Shown: positions 18,497 through 29,082 of the stretch, piece after piece | How the letters are laid out: each line of letters starts with the position of its first letter | How positions within the stretch are numbered: position 1 is the first letter of the stretch | Source: Aestuariibius sp. HNIBRBA575 | GTDB lineage: Bacteria > Pseudomonadota > Alphaproteobacteria > Rhodobacterales > Rhodobacteraceae | NCBI RefSeq assembly: GCF_040932005.1 | Contig: NZ_CP162414.1 | Coordinates: forward strand, 2,073,501 to 2,137,500 | DNA length: 64,000 nucleotides | Direction of reading: 5' to 3' | Notes under the pieces: generated by a model | Seen by the model: the letters and a program-made list of their open reading frames with translations, nothing else | Told to the model about the DNA's origin: nothing | Database searches by the model: none | Program-made: the position numbers and the translations under genes

Positions 18497-19429
18497 TTAT
18501 TCTGGGGTCGTTTCGCCGACCCTCATAATTTCCCATTCTAGCGTGATACCGCTTGAATCGTAAACCTTTTTCCGCACGTCTTCGCCCAATCCTTCCAGAT
18601 CTGCGGCGGTTGCGCCGCCCGCATTGGTCAGGAAATTGGAATGTTTCACATTCATCACCGCGCCGCCACGTGTGGCCCCACGCATGCCAGCGTTGTCAAT
18701 GACCTTCCAGGCTTTCAAATCATGGGTGTCATCCGCACGCCCGGTGGAACTAAATCCAGCCGGATTGCGGAACGTGCTGCCAGCGGTGCGGTCCTTTGTG
18801 GGTTGGCTTTCATCGCGTTTGGCCAGCTGATCCGCCATCCGCGTTTCCAGTGTTTCTGGATCCCCGGCGGGGGCCTTCATTGTGACGGATGTGACGACAA
18901 ACCCGTCGGGCATGTCGCTGTGACGATAGGCAAAGTTCAGATCAGTTGCCGTTAGGGTTATCGCCTCTCCTGTGCGGGTAAATCCACGCGCAGAATGAAA
19001 CACATCCGCCATATAGGCCCCATAACAGCCTGCATTCATCCGTACAGCACCGCCAATTGTGCCCGGAATTGTGCGCAGAAATGTCAAATCACGCCCCGCA
19101 GCCGCCGCGATCCGCGCCACCCGTGCATCCAAAGCCGCGGCGCCCGCGACAACATGGTCACCATCCACATCACAGCCGTTGAACCCACGGCCCATACGGA
19201 TCACAACCCCGCGCACACCGCCATCCCGGATGATCAGGTTGGACCCGACCCCCATGGTGAACACCGGCACATCCGCAGGCAATGCCGCCAGAAACGCCGC
19301 CAAATCATCGCTGTCAGCGGGCTGAAACAACACATCTGCCGCGCCGCCAACCCGCATCCAGGTTAGATCAGACAGGTCACGATTTGGGGTCAAAGTGCCA
19401 CGCACAGGTGGTAAATCAAAATTTAACAT
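18497..19429 (-). CDS. murB: UDP-N-acetylenolpyruvoylglucosamine reductase MurB
   Basis: MurB reduces UDP-GlcNAc-enolpyruvate to UDP-MurNAc with FAD and NADPH. The 310-residue protein has the FAD-binding segments [13 protein letters not shown] and [17 protein letters not shown], the catalytic Ser region GSTFRNP and the C-terminal [15 protein letters not shown]. The absence of the extra type I insertion and the sequence pattern fit type II MurB. The ATG at 19429 ([11 protein letters not shown]) was preferred over an in-frame start at 19492 that has no family similarity. The two DUF2484 genes lie upstream. Confidence 0.95.
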   Translation of the reverse strand: MLNFDLPPVRGTLTPNRDLSDLTWMRVGGAADVLFQPADSDDLAAFLAALPADVPVFTMGVGSNLIIRDGGVRGVVIRMGRGFNGCDVDGDHVVAGAAALDARVARIAAAAGRDLTFLRTIPGTIGGAVRMNAGCYGAYMADVFHSARGFTRTGEAITLTATDLNFAYRHSDMPDGFVVTSVTMKAPAGDPETLETRMADQLAKRDESQPTKDRTAGSTFRNPAGFSSTGRADDTHDLKAWKVIDNAGMRGATRGGAVMNVKHSNFLTNAGGATAADLEGLGEDVRKKVYDSSGITLEWEIMRVGETTPE

Positions 19430-19552
19430 GCTCTGAATTAGCGGCAATCGCGCCCGTCCTGCAAGGGGCAATTCGTTTGCAACACGCGCCAACGGTACGG
19501 CCCGTCAGGGTCGTGCTAAACCTGCGTGCCGTAGGCACCCAATTGGATCACG

Positions 19553-19801
19553 TTATTGGCCTGAAACCCGACGCACCCACCGGCCCAGATAAATCACCGG
19601 CCAACGCAGCACCGACAGTCCGGCAATCAGAACAATCACCCCAATCCAGACCGGGTTTTCCCAAAACACCCACCCCAAAACAGGGATGCCGACGCCAATC
19701 AACACATAGGCCCGACGCCAATGATTGTCTTTGCTGGGCAACATCCCCAACAGATTGGCCGCGATCAGCCAAACAAAGGCCGCCATCATCGACCAAGTCA
19801 T
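19553..19801 (-). CDS. DUF2484-like small membrane protein, copy 2
   Basis: The 82-residue protein has three hydrophobic segments (residues 5-21, 31-46, 50-68) and ends with a basic patch (RWPVIYLGRWVRRV). It resembles the DUF2484 family that sits between murC and murB in Rhodobacterales; the family assignment is from memory of motifs and context. Function is unknown. Its ATG overlaps the stop of the preceding paralogue as ATGA (19798-19801), so the two are likely coupled. Confidence 0.65.
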   Translation of the reverse strand: MTWSMMAAFVWLIAANLLGMLPSKDNHWRRAYVLIGVGIPVLGWVFWENPVWIGVIVLIAGLSVLRWPVIYLGRWVRRVSGQ

Positions 19802-20058
19802 TGCGGTGTCCGTTCTTGGCTATCGCGCCCTATCGCTTTGCGCAGGTAATAGGCCAGCGGCCTGCGAAACATCGACACAAAGGCAAAAGCCCCGATTGCC
19901 GCATAGGTCCAGCCATGTTCCATACCAATCCAGCCGATCAGGATCGGGGCGGCAATTAGCAGGGCGAAACCGGGGATAAACTGAAACCGCATCGGCAACA
20001 TCGCAACACATGTTGCGGCCAATACCCAGAAACAGCCAAGGATCAATGGGGTGCTCAT
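19798..20058 (-). CDS. DUF2484-like small membrane protein, copy 1
   Basis: The 86-residue product is a paralogue-like partner of the next gene: N-terminal hydrophobic LGCFWVLAATCVAMLPMRFQ resembles FVWLIAANLLGMLPSKDN of the second copy, then two more hydrophobic segments and the RRPLAYYLRK basic end. Function is unknown, but these proteins recur next to murB. The ATG at 20058 overlaps the stop of the APC permease gene by four bases (ATGA), and its own stop overlaps the next start. Confidence 0.65.
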   Translation of the reverse strand: MSTPLILGCFWVLAATCVAMLPMRFQFIPGFALLIAAPILIGWIGMEHGWTYAAIGAFAFVSMFRRPLAYYLRKAIGRDSQERTPQ

Positions 20059-21245
20059 ACTCCTCCTATACCGGAAAAAACCAAGGCTGCAAACGCTGCC
20101 AATAAGCCTGCCCATGGGATCCATGTGGCCACTTTGAATGGGGCATCTGGTTCACGGCGTTTCAGCCGGATCAGGGACAAGTTCACCAGCAAAAACACCG
20201 ACAGCAACAAACCCGATGCCAATTCTGCCAACGCAGCGACAGGCAGCATCAACGCCGCAAAGATCACACCGCCGCCCAATAGGATGGTGGCCCGCAAAGG
20301 CGTGCCAAAACGGGGGGTTACCTGATGAAACAGCGCCAAACGGGGGGATCGCTTGCCTAGGCCAAACATCACCCGCGCCGCCATCACGATCTGCGCCAAG
20401 GCGCCATTTAACGCCGCAACCAAGGCGATCACGGCCAGAAACTCTGCGCTGCGCCCTGTTCCGGTTTCCCAAACCAACACCAGCGGGCGATCACTGCTGG
20501 CCAAGGCCTCCGGTGGCACGCCGCGCAATGCCGCGATTGTGACCAGCATATAAAGCGAGGTTGTCACAATCAGGGATATCAAAATGGCGCGGGGCAAGGT
20601 GCGGGTCGGATCTTTGACCTCTTCGGCCATGTTCACGATGTCTTCGAACCCGATAAAGGCAAAAAACGCCAAACTGGCCCCCAGACCAATGCCCACCAGC
20701 ATGGTTTGATCCGGCAAAACCGACCAATCTGCCAGAACCGGCGCGTTAAACCCGGCACCAACGACCAAAAACAGGCCGATCACTTCGACGATGGTGAACA
20801 ACGCCGCCAAAGCAAGGCTTTCGAGCACGCCAATAATGGCCACACCGGTTAAAAACACGCCCAATCCGATGATCAACCATGTTTGTGGCACATCCAGAAT
20901 GCCCAGCAAATACCCCGTGCCGCCCCGCAATACGGCCGCAGATGAAATCGTCCCGGCCATAACAATCGCCAGCCCAACCAACACCGCCAGATGGTGCAAG
21001 CCCAGCCCTTTTTCGATATAGGCGGCTTCGCCCGCGGCTTCGGGGATGCGGGTAGATAATTCTGCGTAAGAGAGCGCTGATGGCGCCGCGATCAGCCCGG
21101 CCAGCGCAAAGGAAAGCGGCGCCCAAATGCCCGCCGCCCCGGCCACCGCGCCCACCAAGACGTAAATCCCAGCCCCCACCATGACGCCCACGCCATAAGT
21201 GATCAACAGGCCCAACCCGATGCGACGTTTTAGATATTCAGCCAT
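20055..21245 (-). CDS. APC-superfamily amino acid permease
   Basis: The 396-residue protein has about 10-12 membrane segments and the APC hallmark in helix 1, GVGVMVGAGIYVLVGAVAG, followed by the helix 6 region FAFIGFEDIVNMAEEVKDPTRTLP, typical of amino acid-polyamine-organocation transporters. Substrate cannot be read from the sequence. The ATG at 21245 follows AGGAGCTGCACC. It sits inside the dcw cluster, upstream of the two DUF2484 genes with an ATGA overlap, which is unusual for a transporter. The 90 bases upstream may hold its promoter. Confidence 0.88.
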   Translation of the reverse strand: MAEYLKRRIGLGLLITYGVGVMVGAGIYVLVGAVAGAAGIWAPLSFALAGLIAAPSALSYAELSTRIPEAAGEAAYIEKGLGLHHLAVLVGLAIVMAGTISSAAVLRGGTGYLLGILDVPQTWLIIGLGVFLTGVAIIGVLESLALAALFTIVEVIGLFLVVGAGFNAPVLADWSVLPDQTMLVGIGLGASLAFFAFIGFEDIVNMAEEVKDPTRTLPRAILISLIVTTSLYMLVTIAALRGVPPEALASSDRPLVLVWETGTGRSAEFLAVIALVAALNGALAQIVMAARVMFGLGKRSPRLALFHQVTPRFGTPLRATILLGGGVIFAALMLPVAALAELASGLLLSVFLLVNLSLIRLKRREPDAPFKVATWIPWAGLLAAFAALVFSGIGGV

Positions 21246-21336
21246 GGTGCAGCTCCTTTTCGTATCGGAGTCTATCCCACAGCCCAAAAGGAGCCATGAC
21301 TTGAATCAAGCGCCCATTTGATGGTTTGGATTTGGA

Positions 21337-21564
21337 TCAGCCGAGCATGGATCGAAACAGAATGCGTCGCACAGGCCCCACAACTGACAGGCCGCCGCCA
21401 AGGGCAAACAGCGCGCCCGCACCGTCGCCGCCTGAATAGACGTTAAACGCCAAAAGACCGAAAAACATCAAAGCAAAGGACCAGACCAGCAGGCGCAGAT
21501 ATTTGCCAAAGGCCAACATCGCTGACAGCACCATGACCCCTGCGATGATCCATTCCGTGCTCAT
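21337..21564 (-). CDS. Small hypothetical membrane protein
   Basis: The 75-residue product has two hydrophobic helices (about residues 5-20 and 25-43), a glycine-rich turn (YSGGDGAGALFALGGGLSVVG) and a short basic end. No family is recognised. It starts 2 bases after the stop of the next upstream gene (21567), so the two are almost certainly co-translated with murC. Confidence 0.65.
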   Translation of the reverse strand: MSTEWIIAGVMVLSAMLAFGKYLRLLVWSFALMFFGLLAFNVYSGGDGAGALFALGGGLSVVGPVRRILFRSMLG

Positions 21565-21566
21565 GT

Positions 21567-21962
21567 TTAAAACTGCTCAACTCGGCCATCGTCATGCACA
21601 ATGCCGCGCACGCAAACCGACGTCACCACATCGTCAAAGTTCATATCCAACAGGCGTTCAAATGTGTGCGGACCCCAGCGGCCTTCTTGGACAATGATAC
21701 GACCTGGAATGTGAAATTCGTCGCGGTTCAAGGCAAACGACGCGATGCGGCCGCCTAAAACATCTTTGAATTCAACGGATCCATCAATCATCCGAACAAT
21801 CCCATCGCCCTGCCAACCCAAATGGGTGCGCAACAGGTTGGTGCGATCATCAATTGGGGTAATTTCCCAAGTGGACACTGTGACCAGATCGTAATTACAG
21901 CCCGCCCAAAGTATGTTGGGCATGGTCGCCATCAAGCCAAATATCGCGGCCCGCAATTTCAT
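21567..21962 (-). CDS. Secreted hypothetical protein linked to murC
   Basis: The 131-residue product has a signal peptide (cleavage near LWA-GC at 20-21) and two cysteines in the mature part, Cys22 and a second in TSVCVRGIV close to the C-terminus, possibly a disulfide. I do not recognise a domain. The ATG overlaps the murC stop as ATGA at 21959-21962, which indicates translational coupling with cell-wall synthesis genes. Confidence 0.7.
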   Translation of the reverse strand: MKLRAAIFGLMATMPNILWAGCNYDLVTVSTWEITPIDDRTNLLRTHLGWQGDGIVRMIDGSVEFKDVLGGRIASFALNRDEFHIPGRIIVQEGRWGPHTFERLLDMNFDDVVTSVCVRGIVHDDGRVEQF

Positions 21963-23377
21963 TTGCCGTTCAACCGTTGCGGCAAACCATTGGCCCACGC
22001 GCTGATGGTCCCGGCGCCAAGACACACCACAATATCCCCTTCGCGGGCTTGTTCGCGCACCAGACGTTCCAGATCTGCCTCGTCGTGGATGGCGCGGGCG
22101 TGGCGGTGCCCGGCGCGGATCAGACCGGCAACCAGATCATCGCGCCCTGCCCCTTCGATTGGGTCCTCGCCCGCGGCGAAAATATCGGCAATGGCCACAA
22201 CATCCGCATCGTTAAAGCAGTTGCAGAAATCCCCAAACAGATCGCGCAGACGGGTGAACCGGTGGGGTTGATGCACGGCAATCACGCGGCCTTCGCAGGA
22301 TTGACGCGCGGCCTTTAGGGCGGCGGCGATTTCAACCGGGTGGTGGCCGTAATCGTCGATGATTGGGATGCCTTTCCATTCACCAACCTTGGTGAAACGG
22401 CGATTGACGCCTTTGAACCCAGCCAGTGCATCGCGGATTTCATCCAGCTTCATGCCCAGATGCCGCGCCACGGCCACGGCCGACAAGGCGTTGGACACGT
22501 TGTGTTCACCGGGCATGGGCAACATGCAGCCTTCGATCACGGCGTCTTCGTTTTGCAAGTGCACGTCGAAATAGGATTGGCCGTTTTTGAACGTCAGATT
22601 AACCGCCCGCACATCAGCCTGCGCGTTAAATCCATAGGTCACCAGCCGGCGATCGGTGATTTTCCCGACCAAAGTCTGCACATCCGGATCATCGGTACAG
22701 CACACAGCCAGACCGTAAAACGGAATGTTGGACACAAAATCAAGAAAACCTTGGTGCAGGTTTTCCTCGGTGCCCCAATGTTCCATATGTTCAGGGTCGA
22801 TATTGGTCACAATCGCAATGGTGGCTGGCAGGCGATTGAATGTGCCGTCGCTTTCATCGGCCTCGACAACCATCCATTCGCCGTCGCCCACACGGGCGTT
22901 GGAATCATAGGCGTGAATGATGCCGCCATTGATCACGGTGGGGTCAAAGTTGCCGTGATCCAGCAGGGCCGCAACCATGGTGGTTGTGGTGGTTTTCCCA
23001 TGGGTGCCCGCAACGGCCACGTTGGATTTCAACCGCATCAATTCGGCCAGCATTTCGGCGCGGCGCACAACCGGCAATCCGCGACGGCGCGCTTCGTCCA
23101 GTTCGGGATTGCCCGGTTTAATGGCCGATGAAATCACCACAACTTCGGCGCCTTCCAGATTTTCGGCGCGTTGGCCTTCGAACACCAAAGCGCCCAGCGT
23201 TTCCAGCCGTTTGGTGATCTTTGACGATTTCAGGTCAGATCCCTGCACCACATAACCATGGTTCAGCAACACTTCGGCGATGCCAGACATGCCAATACCG
23301 CCGATGCCGACGAAATGAAGGGCGCCCACATCAAGAGGCAGTTTTGTTGCAGCATTCATATCCGGGCGTCCGTCCAT
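21959..23377 (-). CDS. murC: UDP-N-acetylmuramate--L-alanine ligase MurC
   Basis: MurC adds L-alanine to UDP-MurNAc. The 472-residue protein has the N-terminal [17 protein letters not shown] motif, the ATP loop GTHGKTTTT, the EADESDGTF Mg site, [11 protein letters not shown] and the C-terminal [12 protein letters not shown]. The start at 23377 was chosen because AGGAAAA lies eight bases upstream; an ATG six codons later is an alternative. murG ends 18 bases upstream on the same strand. Confidence 0.96.
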   Translation of the reverse strand: MDGRPDMNAATKLPLDVGALHFVGIGGIGMSGIAEVLLNHGYVVQGSDLKSSKITKRLETLGALVFEGQRAENLEGAEVVVISSAIKPGNPELDEARRRGLPVVRRAEMLAELMRLKSNVAVAGTHGKTTTTTMVAALLDHGNFDPTVINGGIIHAYDSNARVGDGEWMVVEADESDGTFNRLPATIAIVTNIDPEHMEHWGTEENLHQGFLDFVSNIPFYGLAVCCTDDPDVQTLVGKITDRRLVTYGFNAQADVRAVNLTFKNGQSYFDVHLQNEDAVIEGCMLPMPGEHNVSNALSAVAVARHLGMKLDEIRDALAGFKGVNRRFTKVGEWKGIPIIDDYGHHPVEIAAALKAARQSCEGRVIAVHQPHRFTRLRDLFGDFCNCFNDADVVAIADIFAAGEDPIEGAGRDDLVAGLIRAGHRHARAIHDEADLERLVREQAREGDIVVCLGAGTISAWANGLPQRLNGK

Positions 23378-23395
23378 TTGTTATTTTCCTGCTCT

Positions 23396-24505
23396 TTACA
23401 CATCAGCCAAGTCCAGAACCATGGCCACCAGACGATCCGTTGCGTCCGGTTTGCCAAAGCCCAAGGCCGCCTGCGCCATCATGGTTGCGGCACGCGGCTG
23501 GCTGAGAACCAATTCGATTTGTTCGGCCAGCGGGGCAACCTCTAGCTGGCTTTCGGGGATGATGATGGCCGCGCCTGCATCCACCAATCCGCGCGCATTG
23601 GCGGTTTGGTGATCGCCTGTTGCGGCGGCAAAGGGGATCAGGATCGATGGCCGCCCAATGACCGAAATATCCGCCACGCTGGACGCACCTGATCGTGAAA
23701 TGACCAATTGCGCCTCGGACATGCGTTCGGGAATATCGGTGAAGAAAGTCTGCACATCGGCATTGATGCCTTCGTCAGCGTAATATTGCGCCACACGGTC
23801 CAGATCTTCGGCGCGGGCCTGATGGGATACGCGCACCAGATTTCGGATTTCGCGCGGCAATGCGGAAATGGCCGGGGGCACGATGTCTGACAGGATACGC
23901 GCGCCTTGGGATCCGCCGATCACCAGGATCGACATCGGGTAATCGCCCGGCGCGATATAGCCAGACCCGGCCCGGTCCAACACGGCGGATCGCACCGGAT
24001 TTCCGGTATCCACGCCGGTGATGCCTTCGGGCAGATCGGTCGGCCATGTGCCGCAGGCAATGCCATCCACGCGGGACACAAACACTTTGTTCACCCGACC
24101 CAGCACGCCATTTTGTTCATGGATCATCCGGGGCAATTTCATCAAAAACGCAGCGCCCATGGCCGGGATGGTCGGATAGCCACCAAACCCCACAACCAAG
24201 GCGGGGCGCTGTGCGCGAAACCGTTTCATCGCTCCCAAAACGCCGCCCAGAATGCGAAACGGCACAGCCAATTTGGCCACGATACCACCGCGCGCAAAGG
24301 TCGCTGAATTCACCTGTTGGATATCAACCGCGTCCGGAAACCCGCCAGCATAACGTGCGCCGCGCGCATCCGTTGACAGGCGCACCCGCCAGCCCCGTGC
24401 CAGCATCGCTTCGGCCAAGGCTTGGGCCGGGAACATGTGACCACCGGTCCCCCCGGCTGCAATAATCATCAACGGAGCAATCTGGCCAGTTTGTGGGGCA
24501 GTCAT
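23396..24505 (-). CDS. murG: UDP-GlcNAc transferase MurG (lipid II synthesis)
   Basis: MurG transfers GlcNAc to lipid I at the inner face of the membrane to make lipid II. The 369-residue GT28 glycosyltransferase has [19 protein letters not shown] near residue 16, [10 protein letters not shown], the central [11 protein letters not shown] and the UDP-GlcNAc site region [13 protein letters not shown]. It lies 3 bases after ftsW and 18 bases before murC on the same strand. Confidence 0.96.
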   Translation of the reverse strand: MTAPQTGQIAPLMIIAAGGTGGHMFPAQALAEAMLARGWRVRLSTDARGARYAGGFPDAVDIQQVNSATFARGGIVAKLAVPFRILGGVLGAMKRFRAQRPALVVGFGGYPTIPAMGAAFLMKLPRMIHEQNGVLGRVNKVFVSRVDGIACGTWPTDLPEGITGVDTGNPVRSAVLDRAGSGYIAPGDYPMSILVIGGSQGARILSDIVPPAISALPREIRNLVRVSHQARAEDLDRVAQYYADEGINADVQTFFTDIPERMSEAQLVISRSGASSVADISVIGRPSILIPFAAATGDHQTANARGLVDAGAAIIIPESQLEVAPLAEQIELVLSQPRAATMMAQAALGFGKPDATDRLVAMVLDLADV

Positions 24506-24508
24506 GAC

Positions 24509-25672
24509 TTAGCGTCCCTTACGCAGGATATCCTCAATCTCGCCCTGTGGACGCGATCTGGTAAAGGCCAGCAACATCCCTAATGCAATCCCCCCCGCAA
24601 TGAGCGAAGAACCGCCGTATGACACAAACGGAAGCGTCATGCCTTTGGCGGGCAAAATCCGGATCGCCACACCCATATTGATAAACGCCTGCACGCCAAA
24701 CGAACAAGCAAGCCCCGTGCCAGCCAGCCGGATAAACGGGTCACGTTCGCGCACCAGTCGCAGCAGCGACCGGATCACAATGGCGGCGTAAATGGCCACA
24801 ATAACCAGCACCAACAACAGGCCGTATTCTTCTGCGGCGACAGCGATGATGAAATCCGTATGGGCATCTGGCAGCGACCATTTCACTTCGCCTTCGCCCA
24901 CACCAACGCCGAAAAACCCACCTTCGCGGATGGCATTGGCGGCGTATCCCAGCTGCGTGGTGGGATCGACTTCGGGGTTCAAAAACCCATCAATGCGGCG
25001 GGCAAAATGTTCGGAATTGCTATAGGCAAACATGCCCGCGACAATCACCAGACCGGCGATCCCCAGCAACAACGCCATCGACGCACCGCCGACAAAATAC
25101 ATCACGCCCCAAGCAAACAAAACCAAGCAGGCTTGGCCAAAATCAGGTTGCAGCGCCAGCATGGCGACAATCATAATCGCTAGGATAAAGGAGTAAAGTT
25201 TGCCCGGTGGGCCGCCCAATTCCTGGCTTGCGGCCATGAACCATGCGGCGATGATCACAAATCCGGGTTTTAGAAATTCTGATGGCTGCACCGAGGCAAA
25301 ACCAAACGAATACCAGCGCACAGCGCCTTTGCCAAAATCAGTCCCCAGCCAAGGCAGAAAGGCCAGCGCGATGAACGCGCCGATAAACCCGATCACCCCC
25401 AAACGGCGGACCAATTGCGGCGACATCATCGACGTCACAAACATCACGATCATTGCGATTGTGCCAAATTGCGCCTGACGTTTGACGTAATAAAACGGCT
25501 CTAGGCCATTATCGGCGGCCAAGGGCGGTGAGGATGCAAACCCCAACAACAAGCCGATCCCGAACAGCGACAAAATACATGTCATCGTCCATTTATCGAT
25601 TGTGCGCCACCAACGTGGCAATACGGGATCACCCGCCACCACTGGAATCGTGCCATGGACCATCTCTGTCAT
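24509..25672 (-). CDS. ftsW: Lipid II polymerase FtsW
   Basis: FtsW is the SEDS-family glycosyltransferase of the septum, acting with FtsI. The 387-residue protein has about ten membrane segments and the SEDS signatures: VKRQAQFGTIAM, the loop GEGEVKWSLPDAHTDFIIAV, and PAKGMTLPFVSYGGSSLI near the end. It is the first gene of the ftsW-murG-murC group. Because the gene before it (25838-27022) is on the opposite strand, its promoter must lie in 25673-25837 or inside that gene. Confidence 0.95.
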   Translation of the reverse strand: MTEMVHGTIPVVAGDPVLPRWWRTIDKWTMTCILSLFGIGLLLGFASSPPLAADNGLEPFYYVKRQAQFGTIAMIVMFVTSMMSPQLVRRLGVIGFIGAFIALAFLPWLGTDFGKGAVRWYSFGFASVQPSEFLKPGFVIIAAWFMAASQELGGPPGKLYSFILAIMIVAMLALQPDFGQACLVLFAWGVMYFVGGASMALLLGIAGLVIVAGMFAYSNSEHFARRIDGFLNPEVDPTTQLGYAANAIREGGFFGVGVGEGEVKWSLPDAHTDFIIAVAAEEYGLLLVLVIVAIYAAIVIRSLLRLVRERDPFIRLAGTGLACSFGVQAFINMGVAIRILPAKGMTLPFVSYGGSSLIAGGIALGMLLAFTRSRPQGEIEDILRKGR

Positions 25673-25837
25673 GGAAAATACCGCCTATGCCTCAAATACC
25701 TGCCCGTTTTCCGGGTCTGACCCCAACCCTACCCCAAGTGATTCGCGTTTTCCAGTCCTTTGACGCAAGGCGCGCGGGGAAAATGCCCAGTCCGATGCCC
25801 CCTTGTCAGCGCGGCGACAAACAGGCATCCCCTGCGG

Positions 25838-27022
25838 ATGCAAGTAAACACACTTATCCTTGGTGCGGGGGCCGCGGGCCTGATGTGCGCAGCCCATGCC
25901 GGGCCTGACACGATGCTAGTAGATCACGCCAAAGCGCCGGGTGAAAAAATCCGCATTTCCGGCGGTGGACGCTGTAATTTCACCAATATGTATGCCGGGC
26001 CTGCGAATTTTCTGTCGGGCAATCCGCATTTCTGCAAATCCGCCCTCAGCCGATATACGCAGTGGGATTTCCTTGATTTGGTCAATCGCCACGGCATCGC
26101 CTATCACGAAAAAACGCTGGGTCAGCTGTTTTGCGACAATTCGGCCAAACAGATTGTTCAGATGCTGGTGGATGAGGCTAAAAAGGCCGGCACCGATTTG
26201 TGGCTGCGCACCAGCATTCTAAACGTCACCAAAACTGCGGATGGGTTTGCCGTTGCGATGAAACGCGAAGGCAAAGTGCACAAAGTCACCTGTCGTAATC
26301 TGGTACTGGCCACGGGCGGCAAATCGATCCCGAAAATGGGCGCCACCGGGCTGGCCTATCAGATCGCCGCGCAATTTGACGTGCCGGTCACAGACACCCG
26401 CGCGGGTCTGGTGCCGTTCACGTTTTCGGATGCGCAATTTGCCGGATTGTCGGGGCTGGCCCTGCCGGTACAGGCGCGCGCCGAGCGCGGCGACATATTC
26501 CCCGAGGCGCTGTTATTCACCCATCGCGGCCTGTCTGGCCCGGCAATGTTGCAGATTTCATCGTTTTGGCAGGACGGCGAACAGATCCATCTGGATTTGG
26601 ACCCGGCGGGGCAATTGTTGGACACTTTGCGACAGCAGCGCCAGACATCCGGACGCCATGACTTGAAAACCGAACTGTCCCGGCATCTACCGGCGCGGTT
26701 GGTTGATTTTCTGGCCGATGATCTGGGGGTTCAGGGACGTCTGGCGGATCAGAACGATGATACGTTGACGACGCTGGTGACGGCGCTGCGCGACTGGTGT
26801 CTAAAACCCACCGGCACCGAAGGATACCGCACCGCCGAGGTCACATTGGGCGGCATCGACACCAATGCGCTGTCATCCAAAACCATGGAGGTCAAAGCCC
26901 TGCCCGGATTGTATGTCATCGGCGAAGCGGTGGATGTAACCGGCTGGCTGGGGGGCTATAATTTTCAATGGGCGTGGTCGTCTGGACATGCGGCAGGCAA
27001 TGCCATCCAGAACCGGGCCTAA
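25838..27022 (+). CDS. HI0933/BaiN-type flavoprotein, FAD-dependent oxidoreductase
   Basis: The 394-residue protein binds FAD through the N-terminal dinucleotide loop LILGAGAAGLMCA and has KIRISGGGRCNFTN, LATGGKSIPKMGATG and the C-terminal GEAVDVTGWLGGYNFQWAWSSG, all signatures of the HI0933/YhiN/BaiN family. Some members reduce unsaturated bile acids, but the natural role of this type is uncertain. It is the only plus-strand gene in this stretch of the dcw cluster and is convergent with murD with a single base between stops. ATG 25838 was preferred to an upstream start at 25760 that adds unrelated residues. Confidence 0.9.
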   Translation: MQVNTLILGAGAAGLMCAAHAGPDTMLVDHAKAPGEKIRISGGGRCNFTNMYAGPANFLSGNPHFCKSALSRYTQWDFLDLVNRHGIAYHEKTLGQLFCDNSAKQIVQMLVDEAKKAGTDLWLRTSILNVTKTADGFAVAMKREGKVHKVTCRNLVLATGGKSIPKMGATGLAYQIAAQFDVPVTDTRAGLVPFTFSDAQFAGLSGLALPVQARAERGDIFPEALLFTHRGLSGPAMLQISSFWQDGEQIHLDLDPAGQLLDTLRQQRQTSGRHDLKTELSRHLPARLVDFLADDLGVQGRLADQNDDTLTTLVTALRDWCLKPTGTEGYRTAEVTLGGIDTNALSSKTMEVKALPGLYVIGEAVDVTGWLGGYNFQWAWSSGHAAGNAIQNRA

Positions 27023-27023
27023 A

Positions 27024-28424
27024 TCACCCGGTGACTGCGTTGACCTGCGCCACAAAATCATCGCCGCGTTTTTCGAAACTGTCATATTGATCAAAACTGG
27101 CCGCCGCAGGCGCCAACAGCACCACATCCCCAGATTGCGCATCCGCCGCCGCCTGTTGCACGGCATTTTCCATGGACGTACACACGGCCACCTCAACGCC
27201 TTTCAATTGCAGGGCAAATTGTGCAGCTTCGCGGCCGATCACATAGGCTTTGGTGACCGACTTGGTGAACGGCAATAACGTGTCCAAACCGCCTTCTTTT
27301 TCCAAACCGCCACAAATCCAGCGGATATTGTCAAAGGCTTGCAACGCTTTGGCAGCGGCATCAACATTGGTGGCTTTGCTATCGTTCACATAACGCACCC
27401 CGTTGATTTCAGAGATCATTTGCGACCGGTGTGGCAGGCCGGGATAGGATTGCAATCCGGCCTCGACCTGACGTGGGGCCAATCCCAGCGTGCGGCAGGC
27501 CGCATAGGCGGCGCAGGCATTTTGATGGTTATGTGCGCCCGGCAGACCGGCAATTTTGCGCAAATCAATTGACGCCACCTGACGGCCTTTGCGGTGTTCA
27601 GACAGGAACCCTTTGCGGGCAAAAACCGACCAGCCCATTCCGGTGATTTTCTGCCCCGATGACACGCGGATCAGACGATCATCGGCAAGGGTTTCGACCA
27701 ATTGGTTGGCCAGATACTGGCCTTCTGGTTCGTCGATACCAATGATGGCCCGGTCAGGGCCGCCTTCGGCAAATAGGCGGCGTTTGGCGGCGAAATAGCC
27801 CCCCGGACCGGCATGCCGATCCAGATGATCCGGGGATAGGTTGGTCAGGATCGCCACATCCGGGGTCAGGGACCGCGCCAGATCGGTTTGATAGCTGGAC
27901 AATTCCAACACCACCACATCGCCGTCCAGTGGCGGTTCGATATCCAGTACACCGATGCCGATATTGCCCGCCAATTGCGCCGGACGCCCCGCCGCATTCA
28001 GTATGTGATGGATCAAGGCCGATGTGGTTGATTTCCCATTGCTGCCCGTGACGGCGATCACCTTGGGCTGGGTTTCGAAATTGTTCCATTCGGGCGTCGC
28101 AAAAGACCGGAAAAACAGACCGATGTCATTGTCCACCGGCACCCCGGCCGCCCAAGCGGCTACGATCACAGGATGGGCTGTTGGATAAAGATGCGGAATG
28201 CCCGGCGACGTGATCAGCGCGGAAATTCCGTCAAACGCGCATTGTTTGTTCAGGTCACGCAGGGTGAAGCCTTCTGACTTGGCCCGTTCCTGACCCGCGA
28301 CGCCGTCATCCCAACAAATCGGGGTTGCCCCCCCCGCCTGCAACGCCCGCGCAGCGGTGATCCCGGATCGGCCTAACCCCAAAACAGCGACATTCTGGCC
28401 TTTGAAACCTTGGACTGGGATCAC
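27024..28424 (-). CDS. murD: UDP-N-acetylmuramoylalanine--D-glutamate ligase MurD
   Basis: MurD adds D-glutamate to UDP-MurNAc-L-Ala. The 466-residue protein has the N-terminal [18 protein letters not shown], the ATP loop [30 protein letters not shown] and the C-terminal [19 protein letters not shown]. Translation starts at a GTG (28424) with AAGGAAC six bases upstream; no better start is near. The gap to the next upstream gene is 128 bases and contains no hairpin terminator I trust. Confidence 0.95.
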   Translation of the reverse strand: MIPVQGFKGQNVAVLGLGRSGITAARALQAGGATPICWDDGVAGQERAKSEGFTLRDLNKQCAFDGISALITSPGIPHLYPTAHPVIVAAWAAGVPVDNDIGLFFRSFATPEWNNFETQPKVIAVTGSNGKSTTSALIHHILNAAGRPAQLAGNIGIGVLDIEPPLDGDVVVLELSSYQTDLARSLTPDVAILTNLSPDHLDRHAGPGGYFAAKRRLFAEGGPDRAIIGIDEPEGQYLANQLVETLADDRLIRVSSGQKITGMGWSVFARKGFLSEHRKGRQVASIDLRKIAGLPGAHNHQNACAAYAACRTLGLAPRQVEAGLQSYPGLPHRSQMISEINGVRYVNDSKATNVDAAAKALQAFDNIRWICGGLEKEGGLDTLLPFTKSVTKAYVIGREAAQFALQLKGVEVAVCTSMENAVQQAAADAQSGDVVLLAPAAASFDQYDSFEKRGDDFVAQVNAVTG

Positions 28425-28552
28425 GTGATGTTCCTTTTTGGTGCCGCATCGAAACGAATTTAGTGCGCGGTGCGGGTCGTTTTGTCTGGGCTATACTTTG
28501 GATCAGACACCGAAATAGCAACACGCTGCCCCGGCGCTGTTTTGACGTAGCG

Positions 28553-29080
28553 CTAGTTTTGCGCTGGTGCAACTGGGTTTTGCACGCGGGCCAGCAGCTC
28601 TAGCAATGTGATTTCGATGCGGCGCAGATCAACAAGTGACGCCTGATCGCGCGCCTTAAATGACAGGCCATCGATCGAAAATTCCTGCCGGCAATCCCCC
28701 GCAATCAGCAAAAAATGCGATGTGCGCGTATCTGCAAATTGCCCAAAGGCCGGGGCAGGATCCGCCAGGAATTGGGCGTTTAGAATTGCGGTCTGCGCCT
28801 GTTGTAAGAGGTCCATTGCGGCATCTGCGGATTGTGTGCCCGATAGAATATCTGTGCTATCAAACGATTTGCGGGCGACATATTCGCCGGAACCAAACAC
28901 CGTGATCAATGCAGGATCACGCAATTCGTCAGCCCCGTTCACATCCAGTTGCAATGTCGCATCGGCGTCAAATGTACAAACCTCTGTAGAATGGGTTTGG
29001 GCCATAGAATAGGGGGCCAAAACGACAATCAGCGCCCCGATCAGGGACGCTGACATAAATCGTTCAACGTAGCGCACCAC
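28553..29080 (-). CDS. Secreted hypothetical protein
   Basis: The 175-residue protein has a signal peptide (cleavage near YSMA-QT) and two cysteines in the mature part (EVCTFDAD and GDCRQEFS), which may be bridged. I do not recognise a family. The GTG start at 29080 lies two bases after the stop of the metalloprotease gene; an ATG eight codons inside (29056) is equally possible. Expression as a pair with the protease is likely, and a role with it at the cell surface would be inference only. Confidence 0.65.
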   Translation of the reverse strand: MVRYVERFMSASLIGALIVVLAPYSMAQTHSTEVCTFDADATLQLDVNGADELRDPALITVFGSGEYVARKSFDSTDILSGTQSADAAMDLLQQAQTAILNAQFLADPAPAFGQFADTRTSHFLLIAGDCRQEFSIDGLSFKARDQASLVDLRRIEITLLELLARVQNPVAPAQN

Positions 29081-29082
29081 GC

